A DNA stretch of 9,616 bases from RGIG1752 sp045650425. GTDB taxonomy: Bacteria > Bacillota_I > Bacilli_A > RF39 > UBA660. A model generated the notes under the pieces. That model had not been told where the DNA came from, did not search any database, and saw nothing but the letters and a program-made list of their open reading frames with translations. The translations under genes were made by a program, and so were the position numbers. Shown here piece by piece: positions 1-5,581 of the stretch. How positions within the stretch are numbered: position 1 is the first letter of the stretch; each line of letters opens with the position of its first letter. The stretch is taken from assembly GCA_045650425.1 (NCBI GenBank), contig JAZRRD010000034.1, positions 1 through 9,616 on the forward strand. Reading direction: 5' to 3'.

Positions 1-876
1 GATGATTATGAAATAGTTGGATATTATGATATTATAGAGAATGTTTTATATAATAGCAGTTATCAAATAAGTGATATTGTTCCTAATGACAATTCTATAT
101 CATTAAATAATTTTGAAAATATTATTACAAATTTATGCAAAGAAATTGATGAATATATTTCAGATTATGTTATTAAAAATGCTGAAGAATATAGAGAATT
201 AGGTCAAGAAAAATATAAAGAACTAGATAGTTGGAGAAAAGCTGGAGCAACCAAAGAAATAGAAAGTAATTTTATTGAAGATATTGTTCCTATTGTAAAA
301 ATGGCAAGTGCAGGTAGTGCATATAAAATTAGATATAGTGAAGAATATAATAATAAAAATATAATAATAGATTATTTAGATAATCCTAAAAAATTAGTTG
401 AAGACTATGCAGTTAAGTTTATAAATGAAAATAAAGAGGAGTTAGGAAAAGATTTATTAGTATATGAATATCAACTTGAGTATTTAGATAAAATCAAAGA
501 AAATAATGATAATGAATTTGATCATATTTATACTAATAAAAAAATACTAGAGAGCATCAAAGACTTAGATGCAAAAAATATAACTATAACTATTAATTAT
601 AATAACAATGAAATAACATTTAAATATGACTTTAATAGATTATTATCTGAATTAAAAAATGCAGATTATAAAGGTTATGAATATAGTTCTAGTTATGAAA
701 AAGTAAGAGATTTCTTAAAAGAAAATAATATAAAAGATGAAAGAGGTTATCAAGAAGATGATTTCAAATTTGCTAATATTACATCCATTACTTATGGCAA
801 AAAAGTAATATATCAAAATGAAATATCAAAAGAAGATAAAGAATTAGATAATGATGATTTTGATTTAGAAAGATAA
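1..876 (+). CDS. Unrecognised acidic protein, 5'-truncated (3' 291 codons)
   Basis: The reading frame is open from the first base of the window to the TAA at 874-876, so this is the C-terminal 291 residues of a longer protein. The ATG at 301 lies mid-frame, has no ribosome binding site in front of it and is not the start. The visible part is soluble, rich in Asp, Glu, Lys, Asn and Tyr, with no membrane segment. Residues about 36-80 look helical. Residues about 195-212 look like a beta-hairpin (alternating I/T/N ending in TFKYDF), followed by a tyrosine-rich stretch and a highly acidic tail. I do not recognise the family. Multi-domain acidic proteins of this style (large polyvalent proteins) are common beside ardC-like genes on mobile elements, but that is only contextual. 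A gap of 51 nt with a palindrome separates it from the next gene. Confidence 0.85.
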   Translation, partial: DDYEIVGYYDIIENVLYNSSYQISDIVPNDNSISLNNFENIITNLCKEIDEYISDYVIKNAEEYRELGQEKYKELDSWRKAGATKEIESNFIEDIVPIVKMASAGSAYKIRYSEEYNNKNIIIDYLDNPKKLVEDYAVKFINENKEELGKDLLVYEYQLEYLDKIKENNDNEFDHIYTNKKILESIKDLDAKNITITINYNNNEITFKYDFNRLLSELKNADYKGYEYSSSYEKVRDFLKENNIKDERGYQEDDFKFANITSITYGKKVIYQNEISKEDKELDNDDFDLER

Positions 877-887
877 TTTTTTATATT
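860..887 (+). promoter_or_regulatory. Candidate promoter before the accessory operon
   Basis: TTGATT (860-865) and TATATT (882-887) are separated by 16 nt and resemble sigma-A -35 and -10 boxes. Transcription would start inside or at the edge of the inverted repeat at 891-908. The -35 box lies within the end of the upstream gene. In such AT-rich DNA, boxes of this quality arise by chance, so this is tentative. Confidence 0.3.
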
Positions 888-890
888 AAG

Positions 891-908
891 TGTTTACTAG
901 TGTAAACA
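891..908. repeat. Perfect inverted repeat, operator-like
   Basis: TGTTTAC and GTAAACA are perfect 7-nt reverse complements around a 4-nt centre (TAGT). No T-run follows, so it is not an intrinsic terminator. It sits 20 nt before the next start codon and overlaps the predicted transcription start of the candidate promoter at 860-887. That is where a repressor dimer would bind to control the accessory operon. The palindrome is directly seen; operator function is inferred. Confidence 0.5.
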
Positions 909-927
909 AGAATAGAAAGGAAAATAT

Positions 928-1128
928 ATGAATAATAAAACATTAGAGAAAAAAATAGAAAGATTGGAACAATTAAAAAATAAAGAGTTAGAAAAAATTT
1001 CTGCAATTAACCAAGTGGTTTCTGATTATGATAAACAATTAAAAGTTTTATATGATTTCAGAAAAGAACAAGAAAAAATTTATCAAAGACAACAAGAATT
1101 AGATTTAAAAATTAAGGAGCAACAATAA
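928..1128 (+). CDS. Small coiled-coil protein (66 aa)
   Basis: The gene starts at an ATG preceded by an AGAAAGGA ribosome binding site (914-920) and ends 2 nt before ardC. The protein is almost entirely charged helix: residues 4-25 (many K/E with L or I at heptad spacing) and 35-66 (Q/E/K-rich) should form coiled coils, joined by a short AINQVVSDYD segment. It has no membrane segment or cysteine. Small coiled-coil proteins of this kind (for example DUF4315-like) are common in Firmicute conjugative elements, where they sit beside transfer or anti-restriction genes; membership in that family is only a guess. It probably shares the transcript with ardC and acts by protein-protein contact, role unknown. 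Confidence 0.8.
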   Translation: MNNKTLEKKIERLEQLKNKELEKISAINQVVSDYDKQLKVLYDFRKEQEKIYQRQQELDLKIKEQQ

Positions 1129-1130
1129 TA

Positions 1131-2075
1131 ATGAGCAGTTATTTTAAAGCTCGTGATGAATTAGTAAAAATGTACATTAAAAGTTTGGAAGAAGGTAGAA
1201 TTCCCTGGGAAAAGATGTGGCAAACAAATATCCCAGAGAATGGTATTACAGGAAAAAAATATAAGGGTGTTAATAATTTGATTTTATCTTATGTAGCAAT
1301 TCAAAGAGGATATAAAGATAACAGATGGTGTACTTATATGCAAGTTTCAAAGAATAAATGGAAATTGAAAGATGCTAAAGGACAAGGTGTTTCTATTGAA
1401 TATGTAGGAATGAAAAATAAAAAAGATAATAAACTTTATACCTTTGAAGAATACAGAAAAATTATTAATGAATTCCCAGAGAAAGAACCTGAGTTTTCAA
1501 TGAGAAGGTATAACTACACCGTATTTAATGCTGACCTTATAGAAGGTATTGAAAAGAATAATGATGTTAATAAAGACAAAATAATTAGTAATGATTACAT
1601 TAGTAATATCATAAACAATATTGATGTTAAATATCAAGAAAAAGGTCAAGAAGCATATTATGATGTTATAGGTGATGAAGTAGTTATACCACCTTCTAAT
1701 ACTTTTAAAAATACGTATGCTTACTATTCAACACAATTACATGAAATAGCTCATGCAACAGGTCATAATACTAGATTAAATAGAGATATGTCTGGTGAAT
1801 ACAGAACTGAATCGTATGCTAAGGAAGAACTAAGAGCAGAAATTAGTTCTTCTTTTCTTATGCAAAAATTAGGTTTAGAATATGATGAAAGGCATCTGAC
1901 TAATCATAAAGCGTATGTAAGAGGTTGGTTAGAGATTATCAAAGATAAACCTCAAGAATTATTTGCAGCAATATCAGATGCTAATAAAATAGTTTCATAT
2001 TTAGAAGATAAAAGTTTATCTAAAGAAAAAGATTTTTCTAAAGAAATAGAGGAAATGGAGATGGAGTATGCGTAG
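1131..2075 (+). CDS. ardC: ArdC-type anti-restriction protein with zinc metallopeptidase domain
   Basis: A 314-aa protein with the two-domain layout of ArdC from plasmid pSa (about 297 aa). Residues about 5-140 match the ArdC N-terminal ssDNA-binding domain, including the RIPWEKMW motif near 23-30 and the segment around residues 41-60. Residues about 155-285 are a zincin-like peptidase domain with HEIAHATGH at 204-212 (His204, Glu205 and His208 as zinc/catalytic residues), followed by TRLNRD and YAKEELRAEISS at 229-240, where a Glu is expected to be the third zinc ligand. In the known family, ArdC protects incoming single-stranded plasmid DNA from host restriction in the recipient. The ribosome binding site AAGGAG (1114-1119) lies at the end of the preceding gene. 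The last codons carry the ribosome binding site of the next gene, which overlaps by 8 nt. The catalytic motif is intact. Confidence 0.9.
   Translation: MSSYFKARDELVKMYIKSLEEGRIPWEKMWQTNIPENGITGKKYKGVNNLILSYVAIQRGYKDNRWCTYMQVSKNKWKLKDAKGQGVSIEYVGMKNKKDNKLYTFEEYRKIINEFPEKEPEFSMRRYNYTVFNADLIEGIEKNNDVNKDKIISNDYISNIINNIDVKYQEKGQEAYYDVIGDEVVIPPSNTFKNTYAYYSTQLHEIAHATGHNTRLNRDMSGEYRTESYAKEELRAEISSSFLMQKLGLEYDERHLTNHKAYVRGWLEIIKDKPQELFAAISDANKIVSYLEDKSLSKEKDFSKEIEEMEMEYA
2057..2075 (+). promoter_or_regulatory. Embedded RBS and 8-nt overlap at ardC 3' end
   Basis: GGAG (2057-2060) within the last ardC codons lies 7 nt before the ATG at 2068. The start and the ardC stop share ATGCGTAG (2068-2075). This arrangement implies translational coupling. 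The same geometry recurs at the next two junctions. Confidence 0.7.
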
Positions 2076-3336
2076 TATTCATAGTAGGCATTATGTCTAT
2101 ACACATTGGTTAAGGATTGATAGTAATGGTGATGAAGTAAAACAATGGGAACAATTAAAAGAATATTGGAATAAATATGATTGTTCAATGACTGTATATT
2201 ATTATGATTATAATCCATTAACCGAAAAAGCAATTAAGTTGGATTGTAATCAATCATACGAAGATTTAGATCTTGATGTTAATTCTATGTCTTCTGGCAG
2301 TTTAAAAAGAGTAAAATCTAAACCTACAAATATAACTGTTTATAATAAAGGAATAGATTACTTTTTTGTACGAAAACTTGGTCCAGAAGTATTAGAAACT
2401 TTAAGAAAACCTAAATCTACTATTAATGTTCCTGAAGAACAATTAATAGAAGTTGATTTTTTAAATGAGTTTTCTGATATGGAAAATATAGAACAATTTA
2501 ACAAAATAATGAAAGATGAAGATTGGAAAATTGTAAAAATAGATAGTGATAGAAAGTACCATTATCAATTATATTTTGGCAAGGGTAAACAAGTTTATAA
2601 TAGACAAGAATATGCTTTTGCTGACTTCACATTTAAAAGTAGATTTAAGGATAGATTACAAAGATTCATTAATAATTTAATTAAACAAAAAGAGTTAAAT
2701 ATTAGTAATTTTGTTGGAAGAAAAATAAATATGTTTGAATCGGAATATCAATTTTCATCTGATAAAAATATAAATATAGATATTAAATGTATAGGTTTAG
2801 TTTTAGGAATAAATAATAATTGTTTTGATATATATGATTCTCAAAGACCTTTAGGAAGTCAGTTTTATTCATTAGATATATTAGAATTTGAAAAAAGAAT
2901 GAATGAAGGTATATATAAACCAAATTATAATTTGTTAGCATCTCATGAACAATTAGAATTGAGAAAGTATGAGTTTAAAAAGACTAAACGATTTACAGAA
3001 CTTTGTGGAGATTGGGATTATAGGAATATTGATATGAGTAATGTACATTTAGAATCACTAAAGATTCAAAAAGATAAATTAATACTTACTTGTGAAAAAT
3101 ATTCAAGTCAAATAGATGGCTATGTTTCTTGTCCAGCTTGTGAAGTAGAGTCAAAAGAATTAGTTTATGAATTTAGGTTGCTGGATTTAGAAAATAGAGA
3201 ACATGTTTTAAATTTTATGAGTAAATTAGAAAATTATATTGATCATAAAAAAGTTGAAAGAGAACTTAATAATAAAGAAAAAGAATTAATAAAAAATAAA
3301 GAATCTTTAGAAGAAATGGAGATAGAATATGAATAA
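2068..3336 (+). CDS. Unrecognised 422-aa acidic accessory protein
   Basis: The start overlaps ardC by 8 nt and is served by a GGAG site inside ardC, so it should be made in step with ArdC. I do not recognise the family. The protein is soluble, with no signal peptide or membrane segment. Visible blocks are residues 1-130 (tyrosine-rich beta-type region, then a VRKLGPEVLETL segment), 135-210 (contains DEDWKIVKIDSDRKYHYQLYF and a basic FKSRFKDRLQRFINNL helix), 212-300 (beta-rich), and 320-422, ending in a K/E coiled coil. One CxxC pair (CPAC, Cys355 and Cys358) lacks a matching second pair, so a zinc ribbon is not supported. Its place directly behind ardC in the presumed leading region suggests a role in establishment or anti-defence, but this is inference from context. 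Confidence 0.85.
   Translation: MRSIHSRHYVYTHWLRIDSNGDEVKQWEQLKEYWNKYDCSMTVYYYDYNPLTEKAIKLDCNQSYEDLDLDVNSMSSGSLKRVKSKPTNITVYNKGIDYFFVRKLGPEVLETLRKPKSTINVPEEQLIEVDFLNEFSDMENIEQFNKIMKDEDWKIVKIDSDRKYHYQLYFGKGKQVYNRQEYAFADFTFKSRFKDRLQRFINNLIKQKELNISNFVGRKINMFESEYQFSSDKNINIDIKCIGLVLGINNNCFDIYDSQRPLGSQFYSLDILEFEKRMNEGIYKPNYNLLASHEQLELRKYEFKKTKRFTELCGDWDYRNIDMSNVHLESLKIQKDKLILTCEKYSSQIDGYVSCPACEVESKELVYEFRLLDLENREHVLNFMSKLENYIDHKKVERELNNKEKELIKNKESLEEMEIEYE
3318..3336 (+). promoter_or_regulatory. Embedded RBS and 8-nt overlap (second junction)
   Basis: GGAG (3318-3321) is 7 nt before the ATG at 3329, and ATGAATAA (3329-3336) holds both the new start and the old stop. The upstream protein therefore ends in EMEIEYE, the amino-acid reading of the ribosome binding site. 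Confidence 0.7.
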
Positions 3337-4210
3337 TATTTTAGATATTTATGAAAGTTTAGCTGATTCTATTGAAGAAATAGACGATTTTAGGATTTAT
3401 GATTTCATATATTATTTAGGAATAAATAGCGTTGATAAAGATATATCAAAAGAAGAGATAACAAGATTAATAAATGTATGTAAAGAAAGTTCAGATAATT
3501 TTATTGATACCTTTAAGTTAGCAAGAACATTAACTTCGCTTGTATATAAAGAAAAATATATGACTTTAGATCAATTAGAGCGTGTACCCTCAGAATCAAT
3601 AAAACATTTTTATTCGGAGGAAAAAATGTATGAATTAAGATATTATTTTGAATCATACGAAGAAATGGTGATCTCACCAAAAGAAATAATGGAAGGCGTA
3701 TCTTATACCGTTGCTCGTGTTGTTCATAATGGTTATTGTGCTGAACTACATTATTGTAGTGATACAGGTGCATCAGTAGAATATGGAACAAAAACATCTC
3801 ATGATATGTGGGAAAATGAGGTAGAAGATGCCAGTTGGTTTAATAAAGATTTATCAGATGATTATATATTAAATAGATTAAATTGTTTATATGATGAAGA
3901 ATTTTCTGATAAAAGAATAACAAATGAAAAAGCAGAAGAGATGAATTTAATTGATCACATTTTAGCAAAACACAAAGTAGATGATATTGTTTTATATTCA
4001 AACGACAATGGAGATTTAATTGCTTTTGATGATGTGAATTACTGGAAGGGAAAAGATTTTTATGATTTCATGTTCAAAGAATTATTTGTTTATAATCGTG
4101 AAGGAAAAGTAGAATTAATAGATGATTCTGATTATAAAAGACTAGAAGGATATAGAAAACAATATGAAGAAAAAACAAACGAAATAGAAAAGGAGATAGA
4201 ATATGAATAA
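3329..4210 (+). CDS. Unrecognised 293-aa protein, N-terminal domain shared with the next gene
   Basis: The start at 3329 is set by GGAG with 7-nt spacing and an 8-nt overlap with the preceding gene. Residues about 1-97 form an acidic helical module that aligns with almost the whole of the following 112-aa protein: IYDFIYYLG (23-31) matches IYDFCYYLG, and later blocks with conserved Cys, Leu and Tyr positions follow in register. Residues about 100-293 are a second, unrelated part containing VSYTVARVVHNGYCAELHYC and a DIVLYSNDNGDLIAFDDVNYW segment that looks beta-rich. There is no membrane segment or recognisable catalytic motif. Family and function are unknown. Two-part proteins of this kind would fit an anti-defence or regulatory protein of a mobile element, which is only inferred. 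Confidence 0.85.
   Translation: MNNILDIYESLADSIEEIDDFRIYDFIYYLGINSVDKDISKEEITRLINVCKESSDNFIDTFKLARTLTSLVYKEKYMTLDQLERVPSESIKHFYSEEKMYELRYYFESYEEMVISPKEIMEGVSYTVARVVHNGYCAELHYCSDTGASVEYGTKTSHDMWENEVEDASWFNKDLSDDYILNRLNCLYDEEFSDKRITNEKAEEMNLIDHILAKHKVDDIVLYSNDNGDLIAFDDVNYWKGKDFYDFMFKELFVYNREGKVELIDDSDYKRLEGYRKQYEEKTNEIEKEIEYE
4192..4210 (+). promoter_or_regulatory. Embedded RBS and 8-nt overlap (third junction)
   Basis: GGAG (4192-4195) is 7 nt before the ATG at 4203, and ATGAATAA (4203-4210) again carries start and stop. The spacing and the overlap are identical to the junction at 3318-3336. Confidence 0.7.
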
Positions 4211-4541
4211 AATAAAAGCATTAAAAGAATTAGCAGAAGTATTTGGAAAATATGATTGTAATATTTATGATTTTTGTTATTATTTAGGATTAACAAATGT
4301 AAAAGAAGATATAAAAAATAAAGATTTAATAGTATTATTGGATAAATGTTCTGAGTTAAGTGGAGAATATACAGATCCAATTGAAGTAGGACAATCATTA
4401 GCAAATGCAGTATATGAAGATAAATCTATAACAATAAAACAATTAAAAAAAATGAGTGCTGAAAGGTTTAATGATTGGTATATGGATGGAAGAGAAGTAG
4501 GTACTGATTTAGAATTAGATGAAGAAAGGGAGATGGAATAA
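4203..4541 (+). CDS. Unrecognised 112-aa protein, paralogue of the preceding gene's N-terminus
   Basis: This is a single-domain version of the module at residues 1-97 of the 293-aa protein encoded just upstream. Both start MN-x-I and share IYDF-x-YYLG, a Cys about 20 residues later, a region of A/L/VY pattern (QSLANAVYEDKSIT against RTLTSLVYKEKYMT) and a terminal aromatic WY/FY. The protein is acidic, probably all-helical and soluble. The start is set by the embedded GGAG and 8-nt overlap. The end overlaps the next ATG by 1 nt (TAATG). The family is not recognised. The homology to the neighbour is read from the sequence; tandem duplication is the natural explanation. Confidence 0.85.
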   Translation: MNKIKALKELAEVFGKYDCNIYDFCYYLGLTNVKEDIKNKDLIVLLDKCSELSGEYTDPIEVGQSLANAVYEDKSITIKQLKKMSAERFNDWYMDGREVGTDLELDEEREME

Positions 4542-4543
4542 TG
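4529..4543 (+). promoter_or_regulatory. Embedded RBS and TAATG coupling (fourth junction)
   Basis: GGAG (4529-4532) is 8 nt before the ATG at 4541. The stop TAA (4539-4541) and the start share one base. The upstream protein ends in REME, a shortened form of the tail seen at the other junctions. Confidence 0.65.
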
Positions 4544-4870
4544 GACGTTTTATTTGGATATAAATCAATGCCTGAATGGCACAAAAAGAATATAAAAAAT
4601 TATTATATATTAGATGGAATTTATAAAGCAGAACCTAATATAAGCGAAGAGGATGCACGATACATTTTTAATATTTGTCAACAAATTAAGAATGAAAAAG
4701 TGTGTCCTTTTTCTATTGCTTATTATTTGACAGAACATTATATGAAAGATGATATAGATGATGAAGAATTAAAAGTTGCAACTTCTGGAGAGATAATTTC
4801 TGCTGTTCTTCATAATGATTTAAACTTTTTACCATTCTTGAATTCTGACAAAGTAATGGAAAGATTTTAA
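4541..4870 (+). CDS. Unrecognised 109-aa protein, possible third paralogue
   Basis: A small acidic soluble protein, translationally coupled to the gene before it. After a divergent N-terminus of about 20 residues, its pattern (GIYKAEPNISEEDARYIFNICQ, then FSIAYYLTEHYMKDDIDDEELK) follows the layout of the two preceding paralogues: a short helix, an acidic turn, a helix ending in Cys, a helix with YY or VY, and a D/E-rich ending. Identity is low, so this relation is less secure than that between the two genes upstream. No family is recognised. It is the last gene before the 147-nt structured gap. Confidence 0.82.
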   Translation: MDVLFGYKSMPEWHKKNIKNYYILDGIYKAEPNISEEDARYIFNICQQIKNEKVCPFSIAYYLTEHYMKDDIDDEELKVATSGEIISAVLHNDLNFLPFLNSDKVMERF

Positions 4871-4907
4871 AAAATAATACTAAACTGTCGGAGACTATTT
4901 GCAGGTC

Positions 4908-4924
4908 TTAGGAGTTTGTCCTAA
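4908..4924. repeat. Stem-loop 1
   Basis: TTAGGA (4908-4913) and TCCTAA (4919-4924) are perfect complements around the 5-nt loop GTTTG. It abuts the second stem-loop with no gap. Confidence 0.55.
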
Positions 4925-4955
4925 CAAGCTGATGGGTGTGTCAACACCATGCTTG
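4925..4955. repeat. Stem-loop 2, about 12 bp with bulges
   Basis: CAAGC (4925-4929) pairs with GCTTG (4951-4955). Inside, ATGG-G-TGT (4932-4939) pairs with ACACCAT (4944-4950), leaving a single bulged G, a 2-nt bulge TG (4930-4931) and a GTCA loop. No T-run follows at the right distance, so this is not a plain terminator. Confidence 0.6.
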
Positions 4956-5017
4956 ATAGAAAAAATAAGACTATTGAATAACCTCAGTTATAAATTTGAA
5001 TTTAGAAAGGAGCTAAG

Positions 5018-5581
5018 ATGGAATTTAAGTCAATGGAGAAGTGGCGAGTTCAAAGAGATTTAAATTTAACTGAAGTACAATTAGAGGAAGTTATACGAAG
5101 AGCAGGAAGAAGGCATCCAATGGAAGATTGGGTGCATCTTCGTGTATCTCGTAATGGTGATGTAGTAGAATATTTAAAATTAGAATTTGTTTACTGGTTG
5201 AAAGAAGTTTATTTTAACAAAGAAAAATTTTATCTTGATCTTGAAATAGAATTTTTTGAAAAACAAATTAGAAGACTAGAATCAGAATTAAATATATCTC
5301 CTTATGAATTTAAATATGAAGACACATCATTAAAAGATTTACGTTCATACTTTAATAAAAGCAAAAATGCAATTGGTAGAGCAGTCAATGAAATGAAAAA
5401 GCAAACTAACAATTCATATAAGTATTTAAAAGATGGTAGAGTTATGATTAATAAAGAAGGAGTTAAATGGTTGGCTGAAAAATATTTTCGTAGAGCATAC
5501 TTAAAAGATTTAGAATTATATAAACTTGAATTACAAGAAAGAAAGATAAAGTTGGATGAATTCAACAGAAGAAAGATATAG
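5018..5581 (+). CDS. Unrecognised 187-aa mobilization-operon protein with internal duplication
   Basis: First gene of the mobilization operon; ATG at 5018 after the strong site AGAAAGGAG. I do not recognise the family. Two halves look alike: in the first, G47, W60-L61 and Y65-F66 are followed by a helix to about 88; in the second, G140, W151-L152 and Y156-F157 are followed by a helix to about 180. Both glycines sit in N/D-G-D/R-V turns. Ahead of the second turn, SLKDLRSYFNKSKNAIGRAV (104-123) reads like a helix-turn-helix, with a beta-wing at RVMIN. The protein is highly charged and soluble. A tandem winged-helix DNA-binding protein that helps assemble the relaxosome or controls the operon is a fair inference. 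Its end overlaps the next gene by 26 nt. Confidence 0.85.
   Translation: MEFKSMEKWRVQRDLNLTEVQLEEVIRRAGRRHPMEDWVHLRVSRNGDVVEYLKLEFVYWLKEVYFNKEKFYLDLEIEFFEKQIRRLESELNISPYEFKYEDTSLKDLRSYFNKSKNAIGRAVNEMKKQTNNSYKYLKDGRVMINKEGVKWLAEKYFRRAYLKDLELYKLELQERKIKLDEFNRRKI

Larger units (their letters stand above)
4892..4975. repeat. 8-nt direct repeat flanking the stem-loops
   Basis: AGACTATT occurs at 4892-4899 and again at 4968-4975, one copy on each side of the paired hairpins. Short direct repeats near an oriT can be binding sites for accessory proteins such as the MobC-like protein encoded downstream. An 8-nt match could also be chance in AT-rich DNA. Confidence 0.35.
4871..5017. other. Structured intergenic region, candidate oriT or leader RNA
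   Basis: This 147-nt gap lies directly before the mobilization genes. Between about 4885 and 4956 it is clearly richer in G+C than the DNA around it and holds two adjacent stem-loops (4908-4924 and 4925-4955). An 8-nt direct repeat (AGACTATT at 4892-4899 and 4968-4975) flanks them. Weaker pairings are also possible, for example AAACT (4882-4886) with AGTTT (4913-4917). Transfer origins of mobilizable elements typically lie next to relaxase genes and carry inverted repeats beside the nick site, so oriT is the leading idea. I cannot point to a nick sequence. The alternative is a structured 5' leader controlling the mobilization operon. The right end carries the ribosome binding site AGAAAGGAG (5004-5012). 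Confidence 0.45.

Noticed and set aside
891..908. Palindrome at 891-908 and the palindrome at 8926-8941 as copies of one operator
   Set aside because: Both have an AT-rich core with a TACTA-like centre on one strand, but the arms differ and alignment is no better than expected in AT-rich DNA.
2152..2230. KYDC plus tyrosine-rich stretch in the 422-aa protein resembling the start of the 112-aa protein
   Set aside because: The match is limited to four residues and Tyr-rich composition; the flanks do not align, so homology is not supported.
1952..2233. Open frame on the minus strand (93 codons)
   Set aside because: It lies across the end of ardC and the start of the next gene, is composed of Leu/Ile/Tyr/His runs typical of an antisense reading of AT-rich coding DNA, and has no ribosome binding site of note.
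3130..3141. CPAC motif as a zinc ribbon in the 422-aa protein
   Set aside because: Only one CxxC pair is present; the remaining cysteines do not form a second pair at a usual spacing.
3513..3797. Open frame on the minus strand (94 codons)
   Set aside because: It is an antisense shadow of the 293-aa protein gene, whose homology to its neighbour confirms the forward frame.
4132..4404. Open frame on the minus strand (90 codons, very Leu-rich)
   Set aside because: It is antisense to a gene junction on the forward strand; the apparent hydrophobicity comes from reading Lys/Glu/Asn codons backwards.
5302..5565. Open frame on the minus strand (87 codons)
   Set aside because: It is wholly inside the 187-aa mobilization gene and has no independent support.
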